From Bradyrhizobiaceae bacterium (GTDB lineage: Bacteria > Pseudomonadota > Alphaproteobacteria > Rhizobiales > Aestuariivirgaceae), in the NCBI GenBank assembly GCA_947475225.1, contig CANJMQ010000044.1:1-34300 (forward strand): 34,300 bases of DNA. The letters are read 5' to 3'. The position numbers and the translations under genes are program-made. The notes under the pieces are model-generated. The model saw nothing but the letters and a program-made list of their open reading frames with translations. It ran no database searches and was not told the origin of the DNA. The stretch's first letter is position 1. Every line of letters starts with the position of its first letter. Shown in pieces: positions 12,831 to 21,539 of the stretch.

Positions 12831-13640
12831 TTGAAAACCGCCCTGACCTCTCTGTCACTTCTCCTTCTCGCCAGCGGGTCTGAGGCCGCTTCGGTTGCCC
12901 CGCACCGGGCGATCTATGACCTGAAGTTGCTGCGCGCCAATGAGAACGCCTCGCTGCAGTCCGCCACAGGGAAGCTCGCCTTCGAGATCGACGGGTCCAC
13001 CTGCGATGGTTTCACGGTGAACTTCCGCATGGCAACAAAGTACCGCCAGAACGACGGAAGCGCGGCCGTAATCGACACACTCTCCACCACCTTCGAGAAC
13101 GCCGGATCCACGGAACTGCGTCACCAGCTGAAGGAGAGCGTCAACGGCGCGGTGAAGGAAACTGATCGCATCAGCGTCAACCGCAAGTCGCCGGATGCCG
13201 AGGGTACCGGCAACATGAAGAGCAAGCCCAACGAGCCCTTTGCCGTGCCGGCCGGTGCAGCGCTCCCGATGCAGCACCAGCTGAAGCTGATGGCGCTCGG
13301 CGAGGCCGGTGGCGGACGTGACTCGAGCATCGTCTATGATGGATCAGATGGGACGCACTCATTCCGCGCCATTTCCTTCGTGGGCAAGCAGAAGTCTCCA
13401 GGAAGCGTCACGCGTGACGCCGCCAATCCGGCGGCAGCCGCTCTGCAGGGCGAAGCCGCTTGGCCGATGACCGTCAGTTACTATGCGCTGGACGGCAATA
13501 GCGAGACGCCGGAGTATCAGGTTAGCTTCGACATGTACACCAACGGCGTCGCCAGTGGCCTGGTGCTGGACTATGGCGACTTTGCACTGTCCGGCACGCT
13601 CAGCGACCTGAAAATCCTGGACAAGCAAAGCTGTCCCTGA
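12831..13640 (+). CDS. eipB: EipB family cell-envelope integrity protein (DUF1849)
   Basis: A 269-aa exported protein. EipB in Brucella is a periplasmic beta-spiral protein needed for envelope integrity under stress, with an internal disulfide; that is family knowledge. Here a signal peptide (MKTALTSLSLLLLASGSEA) is followed by the family signatures VAPHRAIYDLKL and CDGFTVNFRM. The protein ends in KQSCP. The two cysteines that survive in the mature protein, in CDGF and in the last three residues, match the disulfide pair of the family. The start is TTG, supported by GGAGGAG 6 bases upstream. It is the first of three co-directional genes, followed after 5 bases by a VWA-like gene. The gene symbol is by family; the degree of identity was not measured. 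Confidence 0.88.
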   Translation: MKTALTSLSLLLLASGSEAASVAPHRAIYDLKLLRANENASLQSATGKLAFEIDGSTCDGFTVNFRMATKYRQNDGSAAVIDTLSTTFENAGSTELRHQLKESVNGAVKETDRISVNRKSPDAEGTGNMKSKPNEPFAVPAGAALPMQHQLKLMALGEAGGGRDSSIVYDGSDGTHSFRAISFVGKQKSPGSVTRDAANPAAAALQGEAAWPMTVSYYALDGNSETPEYQVSFDMYTNGVASGLVLDYGDFALSGTLSDLKILDKQSCP

Positions 13641-13645
13641 AGCCA

Positions 13646-14347
13646 ATGTCGAACATCAAGCGCCATGACGGCACCGGCGGGGGCGACGTAGAAGCCTTTC
13701 TTGCCCGGGTCCGCGAAATGCCCACGCCCGCTGCCGCGGGCGCGCGGGGCCGCCTCGTGCTCGCCATGGATGCCACCATGAGCCGTCAGCACAGCTGGGA
13801 CATGGCGCTGAACATTCAGGGCGACATGTTCGCGGAAGCCGGCCGGGTCGGTGGTCTCGAAATTCAACTCGTCTATTTCCGTGGCAATGGCGAATGCCGC
13901 GCCTCCAGGTGGACACCCGACACTGCGGGGCTGGCGCGGCTGATGTCTGGCATCCGCTGCATGGGTGGGCGCACCCAGATCGGGCGCGTGCTGAAGCACC
14001 TCCGCGGCGAGGCGGCACAGGGCAAGGTCAATGCCTGTATCTACATCGGCGATGCGCTGGAGGAACCAATCGACGACCTTTCGCAGGTAGCCGGCGAGAT
14101 CGGCCTTCTGGGCATTCCTGTCTTCATGTTCCAGGAGGGGCGTGATGCATCCGCTGAAGCAGGCTTCCGTGAAATTGCTCGTTTGACGCGGGGCGCCTAT
14201 TTCCGCTTCGGCAGTGACGCCGCGAAGATCCTGCGTGAGTTGCTGGCTGCCGTTGCCGTCTATGCGGCGGGCGGATACGCTGCTCTCGAAAACCATTCAG
14301 CACAACGCGGTGGTGCCGCCGCCCTGCTGCTGCAGCAGATGAAGTAA
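13646..14347 (+). CDS. VWA-like protein with MIDAS-type motif, function unknown
   Basis: A 233-aa cytoplasmic protein with no signal peptide. The core looks like a von Willebrand factor A domain: strand RGRLVLAMDATMS carries a D42-x-T44-x-S46 metal-site motif (a variant of DxSxS). T110 follows in GGRTQIG and D136 in YIGDALEE, both at the positions expected for the other metal ligands. The N-terminal 30 residues are polar and glycine-rich. VWA domains mediate metal-dependent protein contacts, so a scaffold or partner role is likely, but no specific function is known to me. It starts 5 bases after eipB and precedes a membrane J-protein by 10 bases, so the three are probably one operon. Confidence 0.8.
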   Translation: MSNIKRHDGTGGGDVEAFLARVREMPTPAAAGARGRLVLAMDATMSRQHSWDMALNIQGDMFAEAGRVGGLEIQLVYFRGNGECRASRWTPDTAGLARLMSGIRCMGGRTQIGRVLKHLRGEAAQGKVNACIYIGDALEEPIDDLSQVAGEIGLLGIPVFMFQEGRDASAEAGFREIARLTRGAYFRFGSDAAKILRELLAAVAVYAAGGYAALENHSAQRGGAAALLLQQMK

Positions 14348-14357
14348 CGGACGCGCC

Positions 14358-15056
14358 ATGAATTTCATCCTCGGCCTCGTCATCGTGGTGGGTGGCTGGT
14401 ACCTGATCAAGTCCTTCGCCAATGCCCAGCCAGCCAAGGCGCGCGGGCTCATACGCAAGATCGGAGGCGTCGCGGTCATGGCTTTTGGTGCCTTCATGAT
14501 GGTGAAGGGCGAGATCAATGTTGCCATCCCCATGTTCATGCTGGGCCTTGGCCTGATGGGACAGCAGGCCATGTTTCCCAATGGCATGCCGTGGCAGCGC
14601 AAGACGCCGGGGCAGGCATCGAAGGTCTCGACAAGCATCATCGCCATGCAACTCGACCACGACACGGGCCGCATGGAGGGCGAGGTGCTGTCCGGTGCGT
14701 ATAAAGGCCGCAAGTTGTCGAGCCTCACCCTGCCGGAGGCCCAGGCTCTTCATGCCCAGTGCGCGGCAGCTCCCGACCAAAGCCGTGCCCTGTTCGAATC
14801 ATGGATCGAGCGTACCCATCCCGAATGGCGCGCCGCGTGGAACAGTGGGGCAGGGCGTGCTGCAGCAACGACATCACAGAAGATGACGCGTGGCGAGGCG
14901 CTTGCCATTCTCGGCATCAAGGAAGGTGCGACCGAGGATGACATTCGCGCCGCACACCGACGCCTCATGAAAACCGCACATCCCGACCTTGGCGGTTCAG
15001 ACTATCTCGCAGCCAAGATCAACGAGGCAAAAGAGTACCTGCTTCAGAAGTCCTGA
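14358..15056 (+). CDS. Membrane-anchored DnaJ-domain protein (Tim14/DjlA-like topology)
   Basis: A 232-aa J-domain co-chaperone expected to stimulate a DnaK-type Hsp70 at the inner membrane. Residues 3-19 and about 35-70 are hydrophobic and glycine-rich, giving two or three membrane segments at the N-terminus. A charged middle region follows. The C-terminal J domain starts near residue 170, with the essential HPD at 208-210. The segment HPDLGGSDYLAAKINEAKEYLL closely resembles the short J domain of mitochondrial Tim14/Pam18, whose bacterial relatives are alphaproteobacterial proteins of this layout. It ends 4 bases before the convergent carboxypeptidase gene. The client is unknown; the eipB and VWA-like neighbours suggest an envelope or protein-quality role. 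Confidence 0.88.
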   Translation: MNFILGLVIVVGGWYLIKSFANAQPAKARGLIRKIGGVAVMAFGAFMMVKGEINVAIPMFMLGLGLMGQQAMFPNGMPWQRKTPGQASKVSTSIIAMQLDHDTGRMEGEVLSGAYKGRKLSSLTLPEAQALHAQCAAAPDQSRALFESWIERTHPEWRAAWNSGAGRAAATTSQKMTRGEALAILGIKEGATEDDIRAAHRRLMKTAHPDLGGSDYLAAKINEAKEYLLQKS

Positions 15057-15060
15057 GCCC

Positions 15061-16623
15061 TTACGACGGGCCCTGCGCCTGGCAAGGCGCTTTCTGCTTT
15101 TTGATTGTCTTGCAGGCCATGGCCGCAGAGGATTCGTCGAAGCCTGTGAAGCGGGCGCGATAGGTGATCTTGCCCTTCTTCTCCACCATCACCGTCTGGG
15201 CGGTGCGGCCGTTGAGCACGCCAGGCGTACGCTTGCGCATCTGCTGCAGCACCGCCTGAGCATCATTTTTTGTCGCATAATCGCCGAGCGAGATGGTCCA
15301 GCCGGCATCTGACCCTGCCGAGATGGAGGCCATCTGCGCCTGGTCTGCTATTTGCTGTTCATCTGTCTTCTGCTGGAACGGAACCGAGGCGGGTGTTTCG
15401 GCCACTGCCTGGTCAGGCATCGGTTGTGGCACCGTTTCGACCTTTGCGGCCGGTTGATCTGCCTTGGTGGTGGTTCCAGTGGCGGAAGGCATCGCCGGGG
15501 CAGCTGCCTGCGCGGCGAGATTGGCCATGCTGTCAACGCCGTCCTCGGTGTCGCCCTGCTCGGTGGGCTCTTCGCCGCTGCTGGAAACCTGGTCCTCCTG
15601 CGCTTTGCTCTTGCGGGCCGCAAGGCGCTTGGCAGCAGCTTCCTTGCGCGTCGGCTTGGCAGCTGCAGTGGCTTCTGCATCGATATCACCGGCGGAAGCT
15701 GTCTGTAACTCGTCGGTGGGCTTGGCGCCCTTCGAAGATCCGGCATAGGCCGCAATTGCGCTGCCGCTGGCGGCATCATCGAAGTAACGGCTCAGCATCT
15801 GCTTCATATAGGCGTCGCGCGAGGCTCCGGACTTGCCACCCAACACCACGCCCACCAGCCGCTTGTCACCGCGGCGCACCGATGTGACGAGGTTGAAGCC
15901 GGAGGCGGCGACATAGCCAGTCTTGATTCCGTCGGTACCCTGATAGCTGCCGAGCAGCCTGTTATGACCCTTGATGGTCTTGCCCTGATACACAAAACTC
16001 TGTGTGCGGAAATAGGGGTAGTATTGTGGGAAGTCGCGCATCAGCCGCAGGCCTAGGGTCGCCATGTCGCGCGCCGACGTCACCTGGCCGGGGTTGGGCA
16101 GGCCCGATGCATTCAGGAAAGTGGTCCGTGACATGCCGAGGCCGCGCGCCGTGCGGGTCATGCGCTGCGCAAAAGCATTTTCTGTGCCGCCAAGTTTTTC
16201 GGCAACCGCTGCCGCGATGTCATTGGCGGATTTGACGACAATCGCGCGGATTGCTGTCTCGACCGAGATGCTTTGGCCAGCCTTCACGCCAAGCTTCGAG
16301 GGCGCCATGCCTGTGGCGCGGGCGGAAACGGTAATGGGGCTGTTGAGAGCGATCTTCCCGGCGCTCAGGTCCTGGAACAGCAGGTAGAGCGTCATCATCT
16401 TGGTCAGGGATGCCGGATGGCGAATACCGTCGATGTCCTGGGCGAAGAGGACTTTGCCGTTGCGGGCATCAATGGTGAGGGCTGCGAACTGCGGTGCAGC
16501 ATAAGCGGCCGCGGGAATCAGGCCCAACGTAACCGTCGTCAACACCACAACAATCGCGAAGCTCAGTAAAGACGCCTTATTCCACGGTGCCTTGCGCTCG
16601 CCGCAGTGCCAAAGAAATCGCAT
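15061..16623 (-). CDS. D-alanyl-D-alanine carboxypeptidase (DacA/PBP5 type) with C-terminal SPOR domain
   Basis: A 520-aa penicillin-binding protein that trims the terminal D-alanine from peptidoglycan stem peptides in the periplasm. An N-terminal hydrophobic segment (about 18-42) acts as signal peptide or anchor. The serine-peptidase triad of motifs is intact: S72-L-T-K75, S132-A-N134 and K234-T-G236. After the catalytic domain comes a disordered linker rich in alanine, glutamate and proline (about 300-430). A SPOR domain follows (about 440-515; WTISLGDYATKNDAQAVLQQM), which in the family binds denuded glycan at the septum. The start is supported by GGTGG 7 bases upstream. The gene is monocistronic and faces the J-protein gene. 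Confidence 0.95.
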   Translation of the reverse strand: MRFLWHCGERKAPWNKASLLSFAIVVVLTTVTLGLIPAAAYAAPQFAALTIDARNGKVLFAQDIDGIRHPASLTKMMTLYLLFQDLSAGKIALNSPITVSARATGMAPSKLGVKAGQSISVETAIRAIVVKSANDIAAAVAEKLGGTENAFAQRMTRTARGLGMSRTTFLNASGLPNPGQVTSARDMATLGLRLMRDFPQYYPYFRTQSFVYQGKTIKGHNRLLGSYQGTDGIKTGYVAASGFNLVTSVRRGDKRLVGVVLGGKSGASRDAYMKQMLSRYFDDAASGSAIAAYAGSSKGAKPTDELQTASAGDIDAEATAAAKPTRKEAAAKRLAARKSKAQEDQVSSSGEEPTEQGDTEDGVDSMANLAAQAAAPAMPSATGTTTKADQPAAKVETVPQPMPDQAVAETPASVPFQQKTDEQQIADQAQMASISAGSDAGWTISLGDYATKNDAQAVLQQMRKRTPGVLNGRTAQTVMVEKKGKITYRARFTGFDESSAAMACKTIKKQKAPCQAQGPS

Positions 16624-16817
16624 GCTAAATCCACCTATCGGCTCGCCTGCTTTGGCGCTCCATTAACACAACAGCGCCCGTTCAGCCAACCCGCTGGAAC
16701 GGCAGTCCTCAATTTGAGAGGAATTTGGCGCTTTTCGTTCAGCGGTCGTTACCGGGAGGTAAATCAATGGATCGGGTAAATCCACACAGAAAACTGTGCT
16801 GCAACGCAAAATGATTG

Positions 16818-16846
16818 TTGACATTCATGTTGCAGTGCACATATTG
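16818..16846 (+). promoter_or_regulatory. Phasin gene promoter
   Basis: TTGACA (16818-16823), a perfect -35, is followed after 17 bases by ATATTG (16841-16846), or TATTGA one base later. It lies about 34 bases upstream of the phasin ATG at 16880. The remaining 16624-16817 interval holds the carboxypeptidase leader and short dyads but no gene. Confidence 0.65.
16831..16839. promoter_or_regulatory. TGC-rich palindrome inside the phasin promoter, candidate PhaR operator
   Basis: TGCA-G-TGCA lies between the -35 and -10, and a second TGC-rich tract (GTGCTGCAACGCA, about 16797-16809) lies just upstream. PhaR repressors of alphaproteobacteria are known to bind TGC-rich dyads in phasin promoters, so repression by PhaR is a reasonable inference. 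No phaR gene is present in the window. Confidence 0.5.
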
Positions 16847-16879
16847 AGCAAATAGACACTACGGCAAATGGAGACGCAC

Positions 16880-17224
16880 ATGATGAAATCATTTGAAGAG
16901 TTTCAGTCCTTCGGCAAAGACGGCATCGAGGCCTATGTAGCGTCCTCGAAGGCCATGACCAGCGGTTTCCAGGCCATCGCCCAGGAAGCAGCTGATTATT
17001 CGCGCAAGTCCTTCGAGAAGGGCACTGCCGCTTTCGAGAAGCTCTCTGCCTCCAAGTCGCTCGACAAGGCGCTAGAGGCCCAGCAGACCTTCGCCAAGGA
17101 AAGCTATGAGTCGCTGGTCGCCCAGATGACCAAGATCAACGAGCTCTACATCGCCGCAGCCAAGGACGCCTTCAAGCCGTTCGAAGCCTCGCTCGCTGCA
17201 TTTGGCGTAAAGGCCCCGAAGTAA
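16880..17224 (+). CDS. Phasin family protein
   Basis: A 114-aa helical, amphipathic protein that coats polyhydroxyalkanoate granules and controls their size and number. The pattern MKSFEEFQSFGKDGIEAYVASSKAMTSG and the C-terminal heptads up to AFGVKAPK match the short phasins of rhizobia (phasin_2 type). There is no membrane segment or cysteine. The start is placed at 16880 because GGAG lies 6 bases upstream; an ATG at 16868 overlaps that site and has none of its own. It is a single-gene unit with its own promoter and terminator, as expected for a very highly expressed granule protein. Other PHA genes are not in this window, so it is an orphan phasin here. Confidence 0.92.
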   Translation: MMKSFEEFQSFGKDGIEAYVASSKAMTSGFQAIAQEAADYSRKSFEKGTAAFEKLSASKSLDKALEAQQTFAKESYESLVAQMTKINELYIAAAKDAFKPFEASLAAFGVKAPK

Positions 17225-17248
17225 TCACTTCGAAGTCCCGGTTTTGTA

Positions 17249-17282
17249 AGCCGCGCGCCAACAGGCGCGCGGCTCTTTTTTT
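17249..17282 (+). terminator. Rho-independent terminator of the phasin gene
   Basis: A perfect 11-base-pair GC-rich stem (17249-17259 with 17264-17274) closes an AACA loop. CTTTTTTTT-type T-rich sequence follows. It ends the phasin transcript 25 bases after its stop. Confidence 0.93.
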
Positions 17283-17368
17283 CACTGGATGTCAGGCCAG
17301 ATCTGCCAGCAGTCAGCACCACGAGTGCGCCCTCTGCTCAGTACGCGATGTTGCACTTTTCGTGGGAA

Positions 17369-18154
17369 TTAATCTCTCAGTTCGATGACCACGGGCACGT
17401 GATCGGATGGTTTTTCCTGCGTCCGTACTTCGCGGTCGATGCGCGCGCCCTTCAGCAGGTCGGCGGCTTGCGGCGACAAGAGCAGGTGATCGATGCGAAT
17501 GCCATTGTTCCGTTGCCATGCACCTGCCTGATAATCCCAGAAGGTATAGAGCCCCGGCGCGTCGCCCTGGACCTGGCGGATCGCATCGGTGAGGCCGAGA
17601 TTAAGCAGCGTACGGAATTTGGCGCGCGACTCAGGCTGGAACAGCGCGTCGCCCGTCCAGTTCTCGGGGTGCTTGGCATCGAGCGGGGTGGGGATCACGT
17701 TGTAGTCTCCTGCCAGCACCAAAGGCTCCTCGAGCTTCAGCAGCGCCTTGGCATGGGTGCGCAGCCGGTCCATCCAGCGCAGCTTGTAGTCAAATTTCTC
17801 CGTACCCAGGGGATTGCCGTTTGGCAGATAGATCGAGGCCACCCGCATCGCGCCCGTCTTGCGCGTGAACACGGCTTCAAGATAGCGCGCCTGCGTGTCC
17901 TCGCCCTCGCCCGGCAGCCCTTGCGTGACATCCTCGGGCTTCAGCTTCGAGAGTATGGCGACGCCGTTATAGGTCTTCTGTCCGTGCACCAGCACATTAT
18001 AGCCGAGGTCCTCGAAAGCCTGAGCCGGAAAGGCATGGTCCTCGCATTTCAATTCCTGCAGGCAAACAATGTCGGGATTGGCTTGCTTCAACCAGGCGAG
18101 GGCGTTGTCGAGCCGAGCCTTGATGGAGTTGACATTCCAGGTTGCGATCTTCAT
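17369..18154 (-). CDS. xth: Exodeoxyribonuclease III (AP endonuclease)
   Basis: A 261-aa magnesium-dependent nuclease of the ExoIII family. It cuts DNA at abasic sites and removes 3' blocking groups in base excision repair. The start at 18154 gives the canonical N-terminus MKIATWNVNSIKAR; a longer frame upstream is unsupported. Catalytic residues are all visible: E34 in LQELK, D150 and N152 in AGDYNV, the NNGIRIDHLL segment, and H252 in PSDHVPV. It follows erpA after 47 bases on the same strand, an arrangement common in rhizobia, so the two are probably co-transcribed. No strong ribosome binding site precedes the ATG. Nothing unusual in length. Confidence 0.97.
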   Translation of the reverse strand: MKIATWNVNSIKARLDNALAWLKQANPDIVCLQELKCEDHAFPAQAFEDLGYNVLVHGQKTYNGVAILSKLKPEDVTQGLPGEGEDTQARYLEAVFTRKTGAMRVASIYLPNGNPLGTEKFDYKLRWMDRLRTHAKALLKLEEPLVLAGDYNVIPTPLDAKHPENWTGDALFQPESRAKFRTLLNLGLTDAIRQVQGDAPGLYTFWDYQAGAWQRNNGIRIDHLLLSPQAADLLKGARIDREVRTQEKPSDHVPVVIELRD

Positions 18155-18201
18155 GCGGCCCATGATGGCTGGGCGACGCTCACGCCGCAAGTCGGATCAA
18201 T

Positions 18202-18531
18202 TCAGATGGAGAAGGAAGTGCCGCAACCGCAGGAGGACGTGGCGTTTGGGTTCCTGATCCGGAAGGACTGCCCCATCAGGTCGTCGACGAAGTCGACCTC
18301 GGCACCATTCAGGAACTCCTGGCTGACGGAATCGACCAGCGCCTGGACGCCTGAGCGCTCAATCACCAAGTCGCCCTCCATCGCCGCCTCGGCGAGTTGG
18401 AAATCATACTGGAACCCGGAGCAGCCGCCACCGTTTACTGCGATCCTGAGCGCGCGCTTGCCCGGCTCGCGGGCCAGGATGTCGCGAATACGTGAGGCGG
18501 CGGCCTCGGTGAGGGTGATGGACGTGGTCAT
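18202..18531 (-). CDS. erpA: Iron-sulfur cluster insertion protein ErpA (A-type carrier)
   Basis: A 109-aa A-type carrier that receives Fe-S clusters and passes them to target enzymes. The three conserved cysteines are present: C37 in GGGCSGFQYDF and C101/C103 in SSCGCGTSFSI. The helical N-terminus (ITLTEAAASRIRDIL) is typical. The start at 18531 is chosen; a TTG at 18567 would extend it by 12 unlikely residues. It is divergent from dgt with only 47 bases between starts, and it precedes xth. Placement beside dgt and xth supports the ErpA assignment over IscA or SufA, but these cannot be fully separated by eye. Confidence 0.93.
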   Translation of the reverse strand: MTTSITLTEAAASRIRDILAREPGKRALRIAVNGGGCSGFQYDFQLAEAAMEGDLVIERSGVQALVDSVSQEFLNGAEVDFVDDLMGQSFRIRNPNATSSCGCGTSFSI

Positions 18532-18578
18532 GTTGGTGTATGTTGGGTGCTGCTTCAGGCTTGTCAACGGATTCTCCC

Positions 18579-19751
18579 ATGCAGCGGTTCACGGCGCCAT
18601 ATTCCTCGCTCCCTGAGGAGACCCGTGGCCGGGTCCACACGGAGAACGGGCTGGATTTCCGGTCCGCCTTCGCCCGCGACCGCGACCGGATCATCCATTC
18701 CCAAGCCTTTCGGCGTTTGAAGCACAAGACGCAGGTCTTCGTCTACCACGAGGGAGACCATTACCGGACCCGGCTCACCCACACGATCGAAGTAGCCCAG
18801 GTGGCCCGCTCCATCGCCCGGGCGTTGGGGCTCGACGAGGACCTGGCAGAGGCTTTGGCGCTGGGTCACGACCTTGGCCATCCCCCCTTCGGCCATGCCG
18901 GGGAGCGCGAACTCGACAAATTAATGAAGCCTTGGGGGGGGTTCGACCACAACGCCCAGTCGCTCCGCATCCTCACCAGGCTGGAGAAACGCTATGCCGA
19001 GTTCGACGGGCTGAATCTGACGTGGGAAACACTCGAAGGGTTGGTGAAACACAATGGCCCACTGGTGAACGAGGAGGGGGACCCGGTGGGCCGCTACCGG
19101 GAGCACGGGCTGCCGGAAGCGATCCTGGAATATGTCGCGGACCATGATCTGGAACTCGCCTCCTACGCCTCGGCGGAAGCACAGGTGGCAGCGATCGCGG
19201 ATGACATCGCCTACAATGCCCATGACATCGACGATGGGCTGCGGGCAGGCCTGTTCGGGCTCATCGACCTGGGCGACGTGCCGCTGGCCGGGGACGCGCT
19301 GTCGCAGGTTTTGAAGCTTTACCCAAACCTCGAGCAGGATCGTGTGGTGCACGAAACGGTACGGCGCGTGATGTCGGCGATGGTCAACGACATCATCACG
19401 GAATGCAACAACAACAACGCCAAATACAACATCCGCAATGCGTCTGGTGTGCGCAAGTTGGGGCGTCCGCTGGTGGTGTTCGGCAAGCAGATGCACGAAC
19501 GCAACAAAGCATTGCAGTCATTTCTTAATGACCGCATGTATCATCATGAAAAAGTTGAAGAAATCATGGCTCGCGCCCGGCGCGTGATGCATGACCTTTT
19601 CGATGTCTACATGAATGATCCCAAGCTCCTGCCGGCAGGCTGGCAGGACGGCCAGGCCCGCCAGGTCTGCGACTTCATCGCCGGCATGACCGACCGCTAC
19701 GCGCTGGAACAGCACAAGAGGCTGTTTGACCTCGATCCGCTTTTCCGCTAG
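18579..19751 (+). CDS. dgt: Deoxyguanosinetriphosphate triphosphohydrolase-like protein
   Basis: A 390-aa HD-domain enzyme that removes tripolyphosphate from dNTPs, helping set nucleotide pools. The metal-binding HD signature is clear: H68 in [10 protein letters not shown] and H97-D98 in [17 protein letters not shown] further aspartate lies in the [14 protein letters not shown] helix. The N-terminal [32 protein letters not shown] block matches type 2 Dgt-like proteins of alphaproteobacteria. The ATG at 18579 is preferred; an in-frame ATG at 18540 would run almost to the erpA start. Its stop is 40 bases before argS, and the pair likely shares a transcript. Nucleotide specificity of this subtype is not certain. 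Confidence 0.95.
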   Translation: MQRFTAPYSSLPEETRGRVHTENGLDFRSAFARDRDRIIHSQAFRRLKHKTQVFVYHEGDHYRTRLTHTIEVAQVARSIARALGLDEDLAEALALGHDLGHPPFGHAGERELDKLMKPWGGFDHNAQSLRILTRLEKRYAEFDGLNLTWETLEGLVKHNGPLVNEEGDPVGRYREHGLPEAILEYVADHDLELASYASAEAQVAAIADDIAYNAHDIDDGLRAGLFGLIDLGDVPLAGDALSQVLKLYPNLEQDRVVHETVRRVMSAMVNDIITECNNNNAKYNIRNASGVRKLGRPLVVFGKQMHERNKALQSFLNDRMYHHEKVEEIMARARRVMHDLFDVYMNDPKLLPAGWQDGQARQVCDFIAGMTDRYALEQHKRLFDLDPLFR

Positions 19752-19791
19752 GGGCCAGCAGAGCATTGATTCAACAGTTAAAAAAGTCGAC

Positions 19792-21525
19792 ATGAACCTG
19801 TTTGCTGAGTTTCTGCGGGTGGTCCGCGAGGCTGTCACCACGGCCGCGTCGGCGCAGGGCGTGACGCTGCCCGACCTGTCCAAGGTCACGGCAGAACCGC
19901 CACGTGACTCTTCGCATGGAGACATCTCGACCAACGCCGCCATGGTTCTGAACAAGCAGTTCGGCATGCCGCCGAAAGCGTTGGCGGAGATGCTTTCATC
20001 GTTGCTGCGGATGCACAAAAACGTTGCTGCCGTAGACATTGCCGGACCGGGATTCATCAACATCAGGCTCAATGCCGAGCAATGGCCACAGATACTGACA
20101 GCCGTTCTCGCCGAGGGCGATTCTTACGGCCGTTCTGCCTTGGGTAGCGGCAAGAAAGCCAATGTTGAATATGTCTCCGCCAACCCGACCGGCCCCCTCC
20201 ATGTCGGCCACGTCCGGGGCGCGGTGTTCGGCGATGCGCTGGCCGAACTCATGAACGCCTGCGGCTATGACGTGAGCCGGGAGTACTACATAAACGATGC
20301 CGGTGCGCAGGTGGATGTGCTGGCCCGTTCCGCCTACCTGCGCTACCTCGAGGCGCTGGGCGAGACGATCGGCGAGATTCCGGCCGGCCTTTATCCGGGC
20401 GACTACCTCAAACCGGTAGGCCGCGCGCTGGCTGAGGAATTTGGTCCGTCCCTCAAGGACAAAACGGAAGCGGAATGGCTCCCAGTCGTCCGCGGCAAAG
20501 CCATAGACATGATGATGGCACTGATCAGGGAGGACCTCGCTGCACTCAACATCCGTCAGGAAGTGTTCTCTTCGGAAAAGGCCCTGCACACGTCAGGGCA
20601 GGTCAAGGACACCATTGCCGAGTTGCGGGCACGGGACCTCGTCTACCAGGGCACGCTGCCGCCGCCCAAGGGCGAGGTGCCGGAGGACTGGGAGGACCGC
20701 GAGCAGACACTTTTCCGCACCACCGGTTTCGGTGACGATATCGACCGGCCACTGCTTAAATCCGATGGATCCTACACATATTTTGCCTCCGACGTCGCCT
20801 ATAGCCGCAACAAGATCCAACGCGGCTTCGACGAGTTGATCTACGTCCTCGGCGCTGATCACGGTGGCTATGTGAAGCGTCTGGAGGCGCTGGGCGCTGC
20901 GTTGGCAGGCAACCGGCGGGTCGATGTGATTGTCAGGCTGTGCCAGCTGGTGAAGCTCTACCGGGCGGGAGAGCCCGTCCGCATGTCGAAGCGCTCAGGC
21001 GAATTCGTGACGCTGCGCGACGTGGTCGATGAGGTCGGCCCTGACGTGGTGCGCTTCATGATGCTGTTCCGCAAGAACGAGGCGCCGCTCGATTTCGACT
21101 TCGCCAAGGTGACCGAGCAGTCCAAGGACAACCCGGTGTTCTATGTGCAGTATGCCCATGCCCGGACCTGCTCGGTGATGCGCAATGCGGCGGAGGAGGG
21201 CTTCGCCCCAGCCGATAAACCTCGCTTCGAGCTTCTGACCGATGAAGCGGAGCTTGGGCTGACCCGGCGGATTGCCGAATTTCCGCGTCTGGTGGAGGCT
21301 GCAGCACAAGCTCATGAGCCGCACCGTATCGCTTTCTATCTTTTTGACCTTGCAGGCGATTTCCATGCACTCTGGAACAAGGGCAAAGACTTGCCGCATT
21401 TAAGATTTATTTTAAAAGAAGATGTGAAACTCACCCAAACTCGTCTCGCCTTCTTGGTGGCGATTCGATATGTTTTGGCAAATGGCCTTCGGATCCTCGG
21501 GGTTAGACCCGCCGAAGAGATGTAG
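19792..21525 (+). CDS. argS: Arginyl-tRNA synthetase
   Basis: A 577-aa class I aminoacyl-tRNA synthetase that charges tRNA-Arg. The HIGH-type motif is HVGH at 137-140 within [14 protein letters not shown]. The KMSKS-type loop appears as RMSKRSG near residue 397. The C-terminal DALR anticodon-binding region starts near residue 460 and ends with [12 protein letters not shown]. The start at 19792 yields [11 protein letters not shown], the usual beginning; the frame stays open upstream into the end of dgt. It precedes the SPOR-protein gene by 14 bases. The dgt-argS-SPOR-nagZ-scpA-scpB order is a well-known alphaproteobacterial arrangement. Confidence 0.98.
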   Translation: MNLFAEFLRVVREAVTTAASAQGVTLPDLSKVTAEPPRDSSHGDISTNAAMVLNKQFGMPPKALAEMLSSLLRMHKNVAAVDIAGPGFINIRLNAEQWPQILTAVLAEGDSYGRSALGSGKKANVEYVSANPTGPLHVGHVRGAVFGDALAELMNACGYDVSREYYINDAGAQVDVLARSAYLRYLEALGETIGEIPAGLYPGDYLKPVGRALAEEFGPSLKDKTEAEWLPVVRGKAIDMMMALIREDLAALNIRQEVFSSEKALHTSGQVKDTIAELRARDLVYQGTLPPPKGEVPEDWEDREQTLFRTTGFGDDIDRPLLKSDGSYTYFASDVAYSRNKIQRGFDELIYVLGADHGGYVKRLEALGAALAGNRRVDVIVRLCQLVKLYRAGEPVRMSKRSGEFVTLRDVVDEVGPDVVRFMMLFRKNEAPLDFDFAKVTEQSKDNPVFYVQYAHARTCSVMRNAAEEGFAPADKPRFELLTDEAELGLTRRIAEFPRLVEAAAQAHEPHRIAFYLFDLAGDFHALWNKGKDLPHLRFILKEDVKLTQTRLAFLVAIRYVLANGLRILGVRPAEEM

Positions 21526-21539
21526 AGGCGTACGGTCAT

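Noticed and set aside
17348..18616. A 422-codon plus-strand frame across xth and erpA
   Set aside because: It is antisense to two certain genes and arises from high GC at third positions; the product has no family features.
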